A stretch of 64,000 nucleotides of DNA from Pinibacter aurantiacus (GTDB lineage Bacteria; Bacteroidota; Bacteroidia; Chitinophagales; Chitinophagaceae): contig NZ_JAHSPG010000008.1 of assembly GCF_019130065.1 (NCBI RefSeq), forward strand, positions 331,496 through 395,495, in the 5' to 3' direction. The position numbers were made by a program, and so were the translations under genes. A model generated the notes under the pieces. It worked only from the letters and a program-made list of their open reading frames with translations, had not been told where the DNA came from and made no database searches. This document shows, one piece after another, positions 18,120-26,309 of the stretch. How positions within the stretch are numbered: the first letter of the stretch is position 1; each line of letters opens with the position of its first letter.

Positions 18120-18138
18120 GAGAAAGTAATTGAAAAAA

Positions 18139-18246
18139 AATGACTGAATAATTGAAAATTAACCTTGTTAAAGTTACTCAATTATTCAGTCATTATATTA
18201 TCCGATCAACCTTCAGTTATTCAGTTAATCAGTTACTCAATTACTG
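18139..18246. repeat. Inverted repeat, 'AATAACTG' family, with extra arm
   Basis: Arms 18139-18155 and 18178-18194 are perfect 17-bp reverse complements. A second stretch of CAGTTATT words runs from about 18213 to 18246 and contains the TAA stop codon (18241-18243) of isocitrate dehydrogenase. Confidence 0.85.
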
Positions 18247-19692
18247 TCCTTGCGCTAAGCTATACGCTTTCTTATCTCCCCACATATTCAACAATTCTAG
18301 AGAGCAGATCTTAAAGTTTCCGCTAAGGCTTACATATAAACCAATAACATCCTGTTGATTCAACGCACTGCCATCAAGGCTTTCGAAACGTGCATTGTAC
18401 TGATTCACAAGGTTGGTGAATTTAGAACCTGTAGGCCAAACCTGTGTACCACGATTGCTGATGCTTACCAAGCTAAATTTCACACCTGCATGGCGAAGAC
18501 ATTTTTGTGCGATCACTTCAGGTTGCTCTTCGCTCTCAATAAACATATCAACGCCCACGATTTTTTCCGCAGCAGTTTCTTCGGTGATCAACATCGGATT
18601 TTTTTCCAGGTTGAAAACTGTTGGAGTAACCGGCTTGTTGGGAAGAATTTCTTTTGCACCGTGCTGAGGTTGTTTTCCAAAGTTTGCAATAATAGCATCC
18701 GCAAACTGCGTGGTGTTTGCAGAAGGTGTGCTTTTATCGCCAAAATCGCCGGTATGAGTACCGCTTTCCAAAGTATACAACAATGCATTTTCAATGATTG
18801 CCGCATTTTCCATCAATCCGAGGTGGCGCAACATAGCGATACCGCTCAACAAAAGAGCCGTTGGGTTGGCAATATTTTTACCGGCAATATCAGGAGCGGT
18901 TCCGTGAACAGCTTCGAAAATACAAATGTGGTCGCCGATATTTCCCGAAGGAGCAAAACCTAAACCGCCCACAAGACCAGCACAAAGGTCAGAAACGATA
19001 TCGCCCTGCAAGTTGGTCAACACCACTGTATCAAAAAGATCAGGGCGGGTAACCAACTTCATACAAAGGTCATCCACAATCACATCATCAGCTTTCAGGT
19101 GCGGATATTCCTTTGCCACTTCGTAGAAGCACTCAAGGAACAAGCCGTCGGTGATTTTCATGATGTTTGACTTGTGGCCGCAGGTAATTCTTTTAGCATT
19201 TTTCTTGCTGGCCATTTCGAAGGCATATTTGATCACCTGCAAGCTACCCGGACGGGTAATGAAACGGCGGCTCAACGCAACATCCTGTGTAAGCATGTGC
19301 TCCACACCGCCATAAGTATCTTCAATGTTTTCGCGAACAATTGTTACATCGATGGGAATGCCTGCTTTACTGAAAACAGTATCCACGCCATGTAAAGTTT
19401 GAAACACACGTTTGTTAGCATAAGTGTTCCATGTTTTGCGTGCGGTAACGTTCACGCTTTTTACCCCTTTACCTTTTGGGGTTTCCATCGGGCCCTTAAA
19501 AAGAATACCCAGTTTCTCGATGGTATCTTTGGCTTCAGGAGTCATACCGTTGCTGAATCCTTTGTCAAACACCCATTTTCCCATGTCAACAAATTCATAC
19601 TCAAGGGGAACCTTTCCGGCAACGAAAATTTTTAGTACGGCATCCATGATCTCTGGACCGATACCATCACCTTTTGCAACAGCAATATTCAT
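18241..19692 (-). CDS. icd: NADP-dependent isocitrate dehydrogenase (Thermus-type, C-terminally extended)
   Basis: The enzyme oxidises isocitrate to 2-oxoglutarate in the TCA cycle. The 483 residues comprise a beta-decarboxylating dehydrogenase core (about 1-340) plus a C-terminal extension of about 140 residues. This length matches the Thermus/Rickettsia-type enzyme rather than the 416-residue E. coli form. The core shows A-V-A-K-G-D-G-I-G-P-E-I at the N-terminus, V-R-E-N-I-E-D-T-Y-G-G-V-E for substrate binding, D-L-C-M-K-L-V, and T-N-L-Q-G-D-I-V-S-D-L metal-binding Asp residues. E-A-V-H-G-T-A-P-D-I-A-G-K is the cofactor loop. The start is the ATG at 19692. A -7 box lies about 75 nt upstream. 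Coenzyme preference for NADP is by family only. Confidence 0.93.
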   Translation of the reverse strand: MNIAVAKGDGIGPEIMDAVLKIFVAGKVPLEYEFVDMGKWVFDKGFSNGMTPEAKDTIEKLGILFKGPMETPKGKGVKSVNVTARKTWNTYANKRVFQTLHGVDTVFSKAGIPIDVTIVRENIEDTYGGVEHMLTQDVALSRRFITRPGSLQVIKYAFEMASKKNAKRITCGHKSNIMKITDGLFLECFYEVAKEYPHLKADDVIVDDLCMKLVTRPDLFDTVVLTNLQGDIVSDLCAGLVGGLGFAPSGNIGDHICIFEAVHGTAPDIAGKNIANPTALLLSGIAMLRHLGLMENAAIIENALLYTLESGTHTGDFGDKSTPSANTTQFADAIIANFGKQPQHGAKEILPNKPVTPTVFNLEKNPMLITEETAAEKIVGVDMFIESEEQPEVIAQKCLRHAGVKFSLVSISNRGTQVWPTGSKFTNLVNQYNARFESLDGSALNQQDVIGLYVSLSGNFKICSLELLNMWGDKKAYSLAQGQ

Positions 19693-19766
19693 AATTGAAT
19701 TTTTAGTCTAATGTTTAAAAGAATCTTCTCAGGGCGAGCAACAGATGTCAATAAAAAATGGAGACG

Positions 19767-19774
19767 CAAAGATA
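19767..19774 (-). promoter_or_regulatory. Putative icd -7 promoter box
   Basis: On the minus strand this reads TATCTTTG, matching TAnnTTTG, which would give a leader of about 65-70 nt before the icd ATG. No clear -33 TTG was found. Confidence 0.5.
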
Positions 19775-19950
19775 ATTTTTAGTTTAAGAAAGAAATGCAG
19801 ATTATTATCTTTTTTAGGGTGGATAATGACTTTTAATCAATATCATAATAAACCATGATAATCTTGAAGATCTGCGGCTGTACCCATAATTAGGTAACAA
19901 AAAATTAAAACCTTAGGTTATTTTCATTATTTTTATCAAAAACCTGGTCA

Positions 19951-20337
19951 ATGGTTAGCAAGATATCAGAAGGTATAGAAATAAGTGTAGAGACCTTTTA
20001 TCAGCCGGACTACTCAAACCCAATGTCCGCTGAGTTTATGTTTGCTTACCGCATCAGCATTGAAAACCACAATAATTTCCCCGTTCAGTTACAGCGCCGC
20101 CACTGGCATATTTTCGACAGCAATGGCCAATACCGTGAAGTAGAAGGCGAGGGCGTTGTTGGTGTACAACCTACACTTAATCCCGGCGAACGCTATCAAT
20201 ATGTAAGCGGTTGCAATCTTCGCACCGAAATGGGCAAAATGTACGGAACCTACTCCATGCTCAACCTGAGCAATAAAAGGGCTTTTGACGTGAACATTCC
20301 CGCGTTTGAAATGATCGTTCCGTTTAAGCACAACTAA
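19951..20337 (+). CDS. apaG: ApaG-domain protein
   Basis: This 128-residue single-domain protein of the ApaG family is an immunoglobulin-like fold linked in enterobacteria to cobalt/magnesium homeostasis; biochemical function is unsettled. Family landmarks are F-A-Y-R-I-S-I-E-N near residues 30-38, R-R-H-W-H-I near 50-55, and G-E-G-V-V-G-V-Q-P-T-L-N-P-G-E near 67-81. Y-V-S-G-C and a late M-Y-G-T-Y follow. The start is the ATG at 19951, and the 258-bp region shared with divergent icd holds the icd box. It converges on the peptide transporter gene, with a terminator in between. Confidence 0.95.
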   Translation: MVSKISEGIEISVETFYQPDYSNPMSAEFMFAYRISIENHNNFPVQLQRRHWHIFDSNGQYREVEGEGVVGVQPTLNPGERYQYVSGCNLRTEMGKMYGTYSMLNLSNKRAFDVNIPAFEMIVPFKHN

Positions 20338-20339
20338 GT

Positions 20340-20424
20340 ATTAGAAATTAGAAGTTAGGAGTTAGGAATTAGAAAGCGTAGTCGCAGCGAGGACTTCAGT
20401 TATTCAATTATTCAGTTATTCAGC
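20340..20424. repeat. Two unpaired repeat arms ('AGGAATTAGAA' and 'CAGTTATTC')
   Basis: A run of TTAGGAATTAGAA-like words (20340-20375) starts right after the apaG stop. A run of CAGTTATTC words (20397-20424) follows. Neither has its complementary arm here, so these look like half-elements of the families at 26214-26298 and 1453-1557. Confidence 0.7.
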
Positions 20425-20431
20425 TTATAAA

Positions 20432-20466
20432 AAAAAGAGGCGATGTTATTAGCATCGCCTCTTTTT
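20432..20466. terminator. Bidirectional intrinsic terminator
   Basis: Stem 20432-20445 with 20453-20466 (core GAGGCGATG) has loop TTATTAG, with an A-run on one side and a T-run on the other. It serves both convergent genes, apaG and the peptide transporter. Confidence 0.92.
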
Positions 20467-20482
20467 TTATCTCGAAACAAAT

Positions 20483-22183
20483 TTATCTCACACCGTGCAT
20501 CATCTTTTTCAACACTGGTGTAAGTGCAAATAACAATGCAGAAGCCACACCGCAAAGCACTACGAATACCATGAAGAATTGGAATAAGTTGTGAATTTCA
20601 AAGCCTGCGAAAACAGGATTGGTCACATTGATTTTTGCTGTTTCCAGAAACTTTAATTGCTCAGGAGTTGCCGTTACAGTTTTGTCCAAAATGCCTTGCA
20701 GATTGATGCCTGCTTCGTTTGCTTTTTTAAACTGCTCACCGGTTGCAGGCAGGATAGAACCCAATGTTCCCGCCAACGCATAACCAGATGCATTTGACAA
20801 AAAGAACACGCCAAACAACAAAGAAGCGAAACGTTTTGGAGCCAATTTGCCCACCAGAGAAAGGCCAATTGGGGAAAGGCAAAGCTCACCGAAAGTTTGG
20901 ATCAGATACAGCAGGATCAGCCATTTTACAGCCAATAAACCTGAGTTGCCAAGATCTTTTACATTGTGTGCTATAATAAAGTAGCTAAGTGCAATTAAGA
21001 ACAAGCCAATAGCTTGTTTGAAGGGAGAAATAGGTTCTTTGCCGCTTGCTCTCAATTTATCCCAAAGGAGACTGAAAGGAACCGCAAAAGCAACAACGAA
21101 AATTCCGTTGAAGATTTGAACCATTGATGGAGGCATTTGCCATCCAAGGAAATTTCTGTCTGTTTGGTTATCCGCTATGAACGTTAGCGATGAACCCGCT
21201 TGCTCAAAAGCCGCCCAAAAGAAGATGATAAAGAAGGAAACGATGTAAATAACAAGGATTCTGTCCCTTTCAACTTTCGTCAGTGATTTATCCGTCAGGA
21301 TCAATCCTGCGAGTGAAATACCACTACCATAGATAATTGAGTAGATTACGTTTTGTCCTGCAACTTTATTGAAAAGAAACGCCAGAATCGCAAAGGCAAT
21401 TACCGCGCCACCCAACGCTTTCCCCGTGAAATGCGCGTTTTGAGCCTCTCCTTCAGCAAAATCCGCAGCAGTATTGTGTTTTGGCAAACCACCGATAGGA
21501 CGTCCTTCCGGAGTTCTTACGTATTTATCTTTTAAGAAGAAGAAAGAAATAGTACCAGTCAGCATGGCAAGAGAAGCCGCTAAGAAACCCCATTTGAACG
21601 CATGGATATCACGAACGCCGGCTTTGTCGACAACGTCGCCTAAAACAGGGCAAATAAACTGGCCAAGGAATGCACCTACGTTGATACCCATGTAGAAAAT
21701 GGTAAAAGCGGTGTCCAGCTTGTTTTTTTCCTGCGCAGGATACAGGCTTCCTACCATCGAAGAAATGTTTGGTTTGAAAAAGCCGTTACCAAGGATGATT
21801 ACGCCCAAACCGATGTACAATAATGTTTTTGCAAATTCCAGGTTGCCGCCGAAAACGCTGGCACTGGTAAACAGGAACATCTGTCCGATTGCCATTAAAG
21901 TACCACCAAGAATGATACAATATCTGTTACCAAGAAATCTGTCGGAAATAAAACCTCCGAGCATCGGAGTTAAATAACACAATCCCAGGAAGCCCCCGTA
22001 AATCAATGATGAAGTCTCTTTGCTCATCATCAGTGAGTTCACGATAAATAGAGTAAGGAGAGTACGCATTCCGTAAAAGTTGAATCGCTCCCACATCTCC
22101 GTCGAAAATAACACCCAGAGCCCTTTTGGATGTTTTTTGCTGGTCGTGCTAGCCGGGCTAGCGGTTGCTACTGCTGTATCCAT
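20483..22183 (-). CDS. Peptide MFS transporter (POT/PTR family)
   Basis: This 566-residue proton-coupled importer of di- and tripeptides has about 14 membrane helices. The family's E-x-x-E-R motif is present as E-M-W-E-R-F in the first helix (about 29-34), followed by F-Y-G-M-R. The second signature, F-T-I-F-Y-M-G-I-N-V-G-A, is at about 160-171. The conserved helix-10 region W-A-A-F-E-Q-A-G-S-S-L is present in the middle of the protein, and E-L-C-L-S-P-I-G near 440. A roughly 65-residue insert between late helices carries Lys/Thr-rich sequence, as in many Bacteroidota homologues. The start is the ATG at 22181-22183. It is monocistronic and divergent from purD. Confidence 0.95.
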   Translation of the reverse strand: MDTAVATASPASTTSKKHPKGLWVLFSTEMWERFNFYGMRTLLTLFIVNSLMMSKETSSLIYGGFLGLCYLTPMLGGFISDRFLGNRYCIILGGTLMAIGQMFLFTSASVFGGNLEFAKTLLYIGLGVIILGNGFFKPNISSMVGSLYPAQEKNKLDTAFTIFYMGINVGAFLGQFICPVLGDVVDKAGVRDIHAFKWGFLAASLAMLTGTISFFFLKDKYVRTPEGRPIGGLPKHNTAADFAEGEAQNAHFTGKALGGAVIAFAILAFLFNKVAGQNVIYSIIYGSGISLAGLILTDKSLTKVERDRILVIYIVSFFIIFFWAAFEQAGSSLTFIADNQTDRNFLGWQMPPSMVQIFNGIFVVAFAVPFSLLWDKLRASGKEPISPFKQAIGLFLIALSYFIIAHNVKDLGNSGLLAVKWLILLYLIQTFGELCLSPIGLSLVGKLAPKRFASLLFGVFFLSNASGYALAGTLGSILPATGEQFKKANEAGINLQGILDKTVTATPEQLKFLETAKINVTNPVFAGFEIHNLFQFFMVFVVLCGVASALLFALTPVLKKMMHGVR

Positions 22184-22299
22184 ACGGCGAAATTTCTGTT
22201 CTCAGTTTAATTTAGGTTGATAAAGTGCCCAAAATACTGATTAATTGTAACATGTAATCAAACGCGACCTTTATCAGGCAGCATTTTATCAAAATAAAG

Positions 22300-22328
22300 T
22301 TGCCTCGTTTATATATTTTCTACTTTTG
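22300..22328 (+). promoter_or_regulatory. purD promoter, -33 and -7 elements
   Basis: TTG at 22300-22302 and TACTTTTG at 22321-22328 are separated by 18 nt, close to the Bacteroidota consensus. Transcription would start about 40-45 nt before the purD ATG. Confidence 0.65.
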
Positions 22329-22376
22329 CTCCGTTTTTCAGCCTCATATTTACTTAAAATATAATAGCTCAACTCA

Positions 22377-23654
22377 ATGAACATTCTTCTTTTAGGCTCA
22401 GGCGGCAGGGAACATGCGCTGGCGTGGAAACTTTCTCAAAGCAGTAAATGCTCAAAATTGTTTATAGCGCCGGGAAATGCCGGTACAGCACAATGCGGTA
22501 CCAACGTGGCCATTTCCGCAACAGATTTTGATGCCATTAAAAAGTTTTGCGACGGTAATAATGTGGAAATGATAGTGGTAGGGCCGGAAGACCCATTGGT
22601 AAAGGGCGTGTACGATTATTTTAAAACAAATAGTTCCTCTATATCTGTAATTGGCCCTTCTCATGAAGGTGCAAAGCTTGAAGGCAGTAAGGCTTACGCG
22701 AAAGCTTTCATGAAGAGACACAATATTCCAACCGCAGCCTACGCTGAGTTTGACGCTAATAATTACCAGGATGGCGTTACTTATCTTAAAAATCACTCCT
22801 TGCCTATAGTGCTGAAGGCAGACGGTTTGGCCGCTGGAAAGGGCGTTCTTATTTGTCAATCGCATGAAGAAGCGCTGACAGAATTTGAGCAAATGATCCA
22901 GCAAAGCAAATTTGGCGATGCCAGCAAAAAGGTAGTGGTAGAAGCATTTTTGGACGGAATCGAGTTGAGCATGTTTGCTTTAACTGATGGCAAAAGCTAT
23001 GTGTTACTGCCTGAAGCAAAGGACTACAAAAGAATTGGCGAAGGCGATACCGGTTTAAATACCGGTGGTATGGGCGCGGTAAGCCCGGTCCCGTTTGCCG
23101 ATGCTACTTTCATGAAAAAAGTAACCGATACCATCATAAAACCCACTATTGACGGGCTTTACAAAGATAACATCACTTACAAAGGGTTCGTGTTTTTCGG
23201 CTTGATTAAAGTTGGAAACGAGCCTTTCGTAATTGAATACAACTGCCGCATGGGCGATCCCGAAACGGAAGTGGTGATGCCAAGACTTAAAAATGACCTG
23301 GTAGATCTTTTTATTGCTACACAAAATGGCACGCTGAACAGTATTAAAATCGACCATGACAGCCGCGTTGCCTGCACCGTGGTGGCTGTAAGCGGTGGCT
23401 ATCCCGGCGATTACAAAAAAGGTTTTGAAATAAAAGGTTTGGGTGGCAAAACTGTTTCTGGCGACACCATGGTATTCCATGCCGGTACTGCTGCGCAAAA
23501 TGATAAGGTGGTAACTGCAGGTGGCCGCGTTCTCTGCGCCACTTCTTATGGCGATTCTGTAAGCGACGCCATCAACAAATCAAAGCAAACCCTTGCCGAT
23601 ATTGAGTTTGACGGAATGTATTTCAGGAAGGATATAGGCTACGAGTTTATGTAA
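22377..23654 (+). CDS. purD: Phosphoribosylamine--glycine ligase
   Basis: The enzyme (GAR synthetase) joins glycine to phosphoribosylamine with ATP in the second step of purine synthesis. The length of 425 residues is normal. The N-terminal pre-ATP-grasp domain begins L-L-L-G-S-G-G-R-E-H-A-L. The ATP-grasp domain has P-I-V-L-K-A-D-G-L-A-A-G-K-G-V at about 140-154, then E-A-F-L-D-G-I-E-L-S, and Y-N-C-R-M-G-D-P-E-T-E in the metal-binding segment. The C-terminal domain contains G-G-R-V-L-C-A. It starts at ATG 22377 and seems to be transcribed from its own promoter. A repeat follows immediately downstream. Confidence 0.97.
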   Translation: MNILLLGSGGREHALAWKLSQSSKCSKLFIAPGNAGTAQCGTNVAISATDFDAIKKFCDGNNVEMIVVGPEDPLVKGVYDYFKTNSSSISVIGPSHEGAKLEGSKAYAKAFMKRHNIPTAAYAEFDANNYQDGVTYLKNHSLPIVLKADGLAAGKGVLICQSHEEALTEFEQMIQQSKFGDASKKVVVEAFLDGIELSMFALTDGKSYVLLPEAKDYKRIGEGDTGLNTGGMGAVSPVPFADATFMKKVTDTIIKPTIDGLYKDNITYKGFVFFGLIKVGNEPFVIEYNCRMGDPETEVVMPRLKNDLVDLFIATQNGTLNSIKIDHDSRVACTVVAVSGGYPGDYKKGFEIKGLGGKTVSGDTMVFHAGTAAQNDKVVTAGGRVLCATSYGDSVSDAINKSKQTLADIEFDGMYFRKDIGYEFM

Positions 23655-23660
23655 TCGTAC

Positions 23661-23738
23661 GTAGAGACAAGGCACTGCCTTGTCTGGCGAATTTGAAATT
23701 CGTAATATGCAAGAGACAAGGCATTGCCTTGTCTCTAC
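23661..23738. repeat. Triple-palindrome repeat, 'AGACAAGGCAcTGCCTTGTCT' type, copy 1
   Basis: Two hairpin arms, at 23661-23685 and 23712-23738, are each palindromic (AGACAAGGCA with its complement). They are also complementary to each other, and flank a small central palindrome CGAATTTgAAATTCG. A near-identical copy lies at 32128-32207. In-frame translation through it produced a false N-terminal extension of the next gene. Confidence 0.92.
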
Positions 23739-23751
23739 AAATAAATTAAAC

Positions 23752-24798
23752 ATGACCAACAAAGCAGTGCATTACAGCGATTACCTGCAACTAGACAAAA
23801 TCCTGAATGCACAAGAACTAGAAAGCGACAAACTGAGTTTGCACGCGCATGATGAAATGCTCTTCATCATGATCCACCAGGCATACGAGCTATGGTTCAA
23901 ACAAGTGCTTTTTGAAATTGATTCTGCCATAGCCATCATGCATCAGCCCATGAACGATAATTCGCCCGAATTGCAAACCATCGTTCACCGTTTCAACCGC
24001 TGCGTAACCATCCTAAAAGTACTGGTACATCAGATCGACATCATGGAGACCATGACACCGATGGATTTTCTTGATTTCAGAGACATGCTGCGGCCTGCGT
24101 CCGGCTTCCAAAGCTGGCAGTTCAAAACGATAGAAGCTAAGCTGGGACTGAAGTTTGAGCATCGCCACGGGCAGGAATATTATACCGCACAATTAAGACC
24201 ACAGCAAGTTGAAATAATCAAAGCTGCAGAGCACGAGAAATCATTGCTGGAGCTTGTAAACAGCTGGCTCGAAAGAATGCCTTTCTTCGAAGAACCGGAA
24301 AACTGGGAAAACTTTAAAGGACTTGAAGGTAAAAACGGAACGCATACCTATTGGGCAACTTACAGAGAATGCTATCGTCAGAGTTTATCAGAGGCGGAAT
24401 TTGGCAACCTTGCTTACTTCGACGATATTTTTCTTCAGAGCGATACACTAAAAACTGAGAACGGATCGTTATCCGCAAAAGCGAATCGCGCAGCACTTTT
24501 TATCATGCTATATCGCGGCTATCCTATTTTGCAATTGCCTTTTCAACTATTGAACAGCTTACTTGAAATAGATGAGCAATTAAGCATTTGGCGATACAGG
24601 CATATGAGCATGGTGCAAAGAATTATTGGAACAAGGTTGGGAACCGGAGGCAGTTCCGGTAGAGATTACCTGAAAGCCGCGCTGGACAAGCATTATATTT
24701 TCAAGGAAATTGCACGACTCACCAGCTTTTTAATCGAGAGAAGAAAACTTCCGGAATTAAGTCCGGAGATGGAAAAGCGACTTGGATTTATAAAGTAA
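23752..24798 (+). CDS. kynA: Tryptophan 2,3-dioxygenase
   Basis: This cytosolic heme enzyme opens the indole ring of L-tryptophan to N-formylkynurenine, the first step of the kynurenine route. The 348-residue protein is nearly all helical and carries family stretches: H-D-E-M-L-F-I-M-I-H-Q-A-Y-E-L-W-F-K-Q near residues 33-51, M-T-P-M-D-F-L-D-F-R near 100-110, then L-R-P-A-S-G-F-Q-S-W-Q-F. R-H-M-S-M-V-Q-R-I-I-G and G-T-G-G-S-S-G are in the C-terminal part. Start ATG 23752 is preferred to 23680 because the extra codons come from the upstream repeat. No kynureninase or formamidase gene is adjacent. A link to nadC in this window is possible. Confidence 0.95.
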   Translation: MTNKAVHYSDYLQLDKILNAQELESDKLSLHAHDEMLFIMIHQAYELWFKQVLFEIDSAIAIMHQPMNDNSPELQTIVHRFNRCVTILKVLVHQIDIMETMTPMDFLDFRDMLRPASGFQSWQFKTIEAKLGLKFEHRHGQEYYTAQLRPQQVEIIKAAEHEKSLLELVNSWLERMPFFEEPENWENFKGLEGKNGTHTYWATYRECYRQSLSEAEFGNLAYFDDIFLQSDTLKTENGSLSAKANRAALFIMLYRGYPILQLPFQLLNSLLEIDEQLSIWRYRHMSMVQRIIGTRLGTGGSSGRDYLKAALDKHYIFKEIARLTSFLIERRKLPELSPEMEKRLGFIK

Positions 24799-24847
24799 CT
24801 ATGGCTGCAGACTGCTTTTTGATAGTGGATTTCAAGATTGTGCTTTA

Positions 24848-24997
24848 TTTGAAAATTTGAAAATATGAGAATTTGAAAATGCTTTCTGTGCAACTTCTGG
24901 GTCTAAACTGACTCTCGAAATATCCGGGAGTAAATAACAAGTTCAAAAAGGGCGCACCGAAAGCATTTTCAAATTTTCAAATCCTCAAATTTTCAAA
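24848..24997. repeat. Inverted repeat, 'ATTTGAAA' family
   Basis: Arms 24848-24886 and 24959-24997 (39 nt) are imperfect reverse complements built of ATTTGAAA words around a 72-nt spacer. The family recurs at 33700-33734 (single arm), 40893-41040 and 61321-61489. Confidence 0.88.
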
Positions 24998-25064
24998 TTG
25001 AAAATGTTATGCACCCTTATATATTCATTTTTCTTATCTTGCTAAAGAATCATGGTGAAATCGC

Positions 25065-25120
25065 AAACCGCTTTGCTTTTAAAATAAAAAATGATTAGAA
25101 GCAAAGCGGTTTTGCTTTGC
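25065..25120 (+). promoter_or_regulatory. Alternative hairpins in the mreB leader
   Basis: A perfect 14-bp stem pairs 25065-25078 with 25099-25112 (core CCGCTTTGC). The second arm can instead pair with the segment after it: GCAAAGC at 25101-25107 with GCTTTGC at 25114-25120. The two folds are mutually exclusive. The structure ends about 63 nt before the mreB ATG, so it could act as an attenuator or protein-binding site; this is inference from pairing only. Confidence 0.4.
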
Positions 25121-25183
25121 CAATCGAATTATTTGCATCAAATTTGCATGCGTTATTCTTTTCAAAATTCTGACTCTTAAAAC

Positions 25184-26209
25184 ATGGGCCTTTTTAATTT
25201 TTTTACACAGGAAATTGCAATAGATCTGGGTACTGCAAATACCCTTATCATACACAACGATGAAGTAGTAGTAAACGAACCTTCAATTGTTGCGCTGGAC
25301 AGGAATAACCCTAAGAACGTTCTCGCGGTAGGCAAAAGGGCCCTGATGATGCACGAAAAAACGCATGAAAGCATCCGCACTATTCGTCCGTTGAAAGATG
25401 GTGTAATTGCTGACTTCAACGCGGCAGAATTAATGCTTCGTGAAATGATCAAGATGGTTTATCCAAAGAAACCGATCTTTTCACCAAGCTGGAGAATGAT
25501 GATCTGCATCCCTTCAAGCATTACAGAGGTTGAGAAACGTGCGGTGCGTGACAGTGCTGAACAAGCGGGCGCAAAAGAAGTGTATTTGCTGCATGAGCCA
25601 ATGGCTGCTGCTCTCGGTATCGGTATCGATGTGGAAGAGCCGGTTGGTAACATGATCATTGACATAGGCGGTGGTACCACGGGTATTACCGTAATCGCTT
25701 TGGCCGGTATCGTTTGTGACCAAAGTATCCGTATCGCCGGTGACGAATTTACTGCGGACATTATGGAAGCGCTTCGCCGCTACCATAGCTTGCTGATTGG
25801 TGAGCGTACTGCCGAGCAGATCAAAATTCAGATCGGTGCCGCGATGAAAGATCTTGAAAATCCGCCAGATGATTTGCCTGTTAATGGTCGTGACCTTGTA
25901 ACAGGTATTCCAAAACAAATTATGGTAAGCTACCAGGAAATTGCGGAAGCGCTTGATAAATCCATTTTCAAAATTGAAGAAGCGATTCTGAAAGCACTTG
26001 AAACCACGCCTCCTGAGCTGGCTTCGGATATTTATCGCCGTGGTCTGTACCTGACAGGCGGTGGTGCCTTGTTGCGCGGTCTTGATAAAAGACTTGCTCA
26101 AAAAATTAAATTACCTGTACACATTGCAGATGATCCGTTAAAGAGTGTGGTTCGCGGTACAGGTATTGCTTTGAAACATTATGATCGTTACCCATTTGTA
26201 ATGAGATAA
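25184..26209 (+). CDS. mreB: Rod shape-determining protein MreB
   Basis: This bacterial actin forms membrane-bound filaments that guide lateral cell-wall synthesis. At 341 residues it has the normal length. An N-terminal F-F-T-Q-E-I amphipathic segment for membrane contact is followed by I-A-I-D-L-G-T-A-N-T (phosphate 1). I-D-I-G-G-G-T-T (phosphate 2) is near residue 160. The adenosine motif G-G-G-A-L-L-R-G-L-D is near 290. L-H-E-P-M-A-A-A-L-G-I-G is also typical. It heads the mreBCD-mrdA-rodA group. Repeats of the AGGAATTAGAA family separate it from mreC. Its leader contains a possible switch hairpin. Confidence 0.97.
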   Translation: MGLFNFFTQEIAIDLGTANTLIIHNDEVVVNEPSIVALDRNNPKNVLAVGKRALMMHEKTHESIRTIRPLKDGVIADFNAAELMLREMIKMVYPKKPIFSPSWRMMICIPSSITEVEKRAVRDSAEQAGAKEVYLLHEPMAAALGIGIDVEEPVGNMIIDIGGGTTGITVIALAGIVCDQSIRIAGDEFTADIMEALRRYHSLLIGERTAEQIKIQIGAAMKDLENPPDDLPVNGRDLVTGIPKQIMVSYQEIAEALDKSIFKIEEAILKALETTPPELASDIYRRGLYLTGGGALLRGLDKRLAQKIKLPVHIADDPLKSVVRGTGIALKHYDRYPFVMR

Positions 26210-26213
26210 TAGC

Positions 26214-26298
26214 TAGGAATTAGAAATTAGGAGTTAGGAATTAGAAATTTCGTAAGCCTGCTTCTAATATCTAATTCCTAATTTCTAAATCCTAATTT
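26214..26298. repeat. Intra-operon inverted repeat, 'AGGAATTAGAA' family
   Basis: The left arm, about 26214-26250, and right arm, 26262-26298, are made of TAGGAATTAGAA / TTCTAATTCCTA words with an 11-nt spacer. It lies 4 nt after the mreB stop and 11 nt before the mreC ATG, so it fills the whole junction. Confidence 0.88.
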
Positions 26299-26309
26299 CC
26301 TGCTCTCAT

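Noticed and set aside
23680..23751. N-terminal extension of tryptophan dioxygenase
   Set aside because: The 24 extra codons are translated from the triple-palindrome repeat and the natural MTNKAV start is at 23752.
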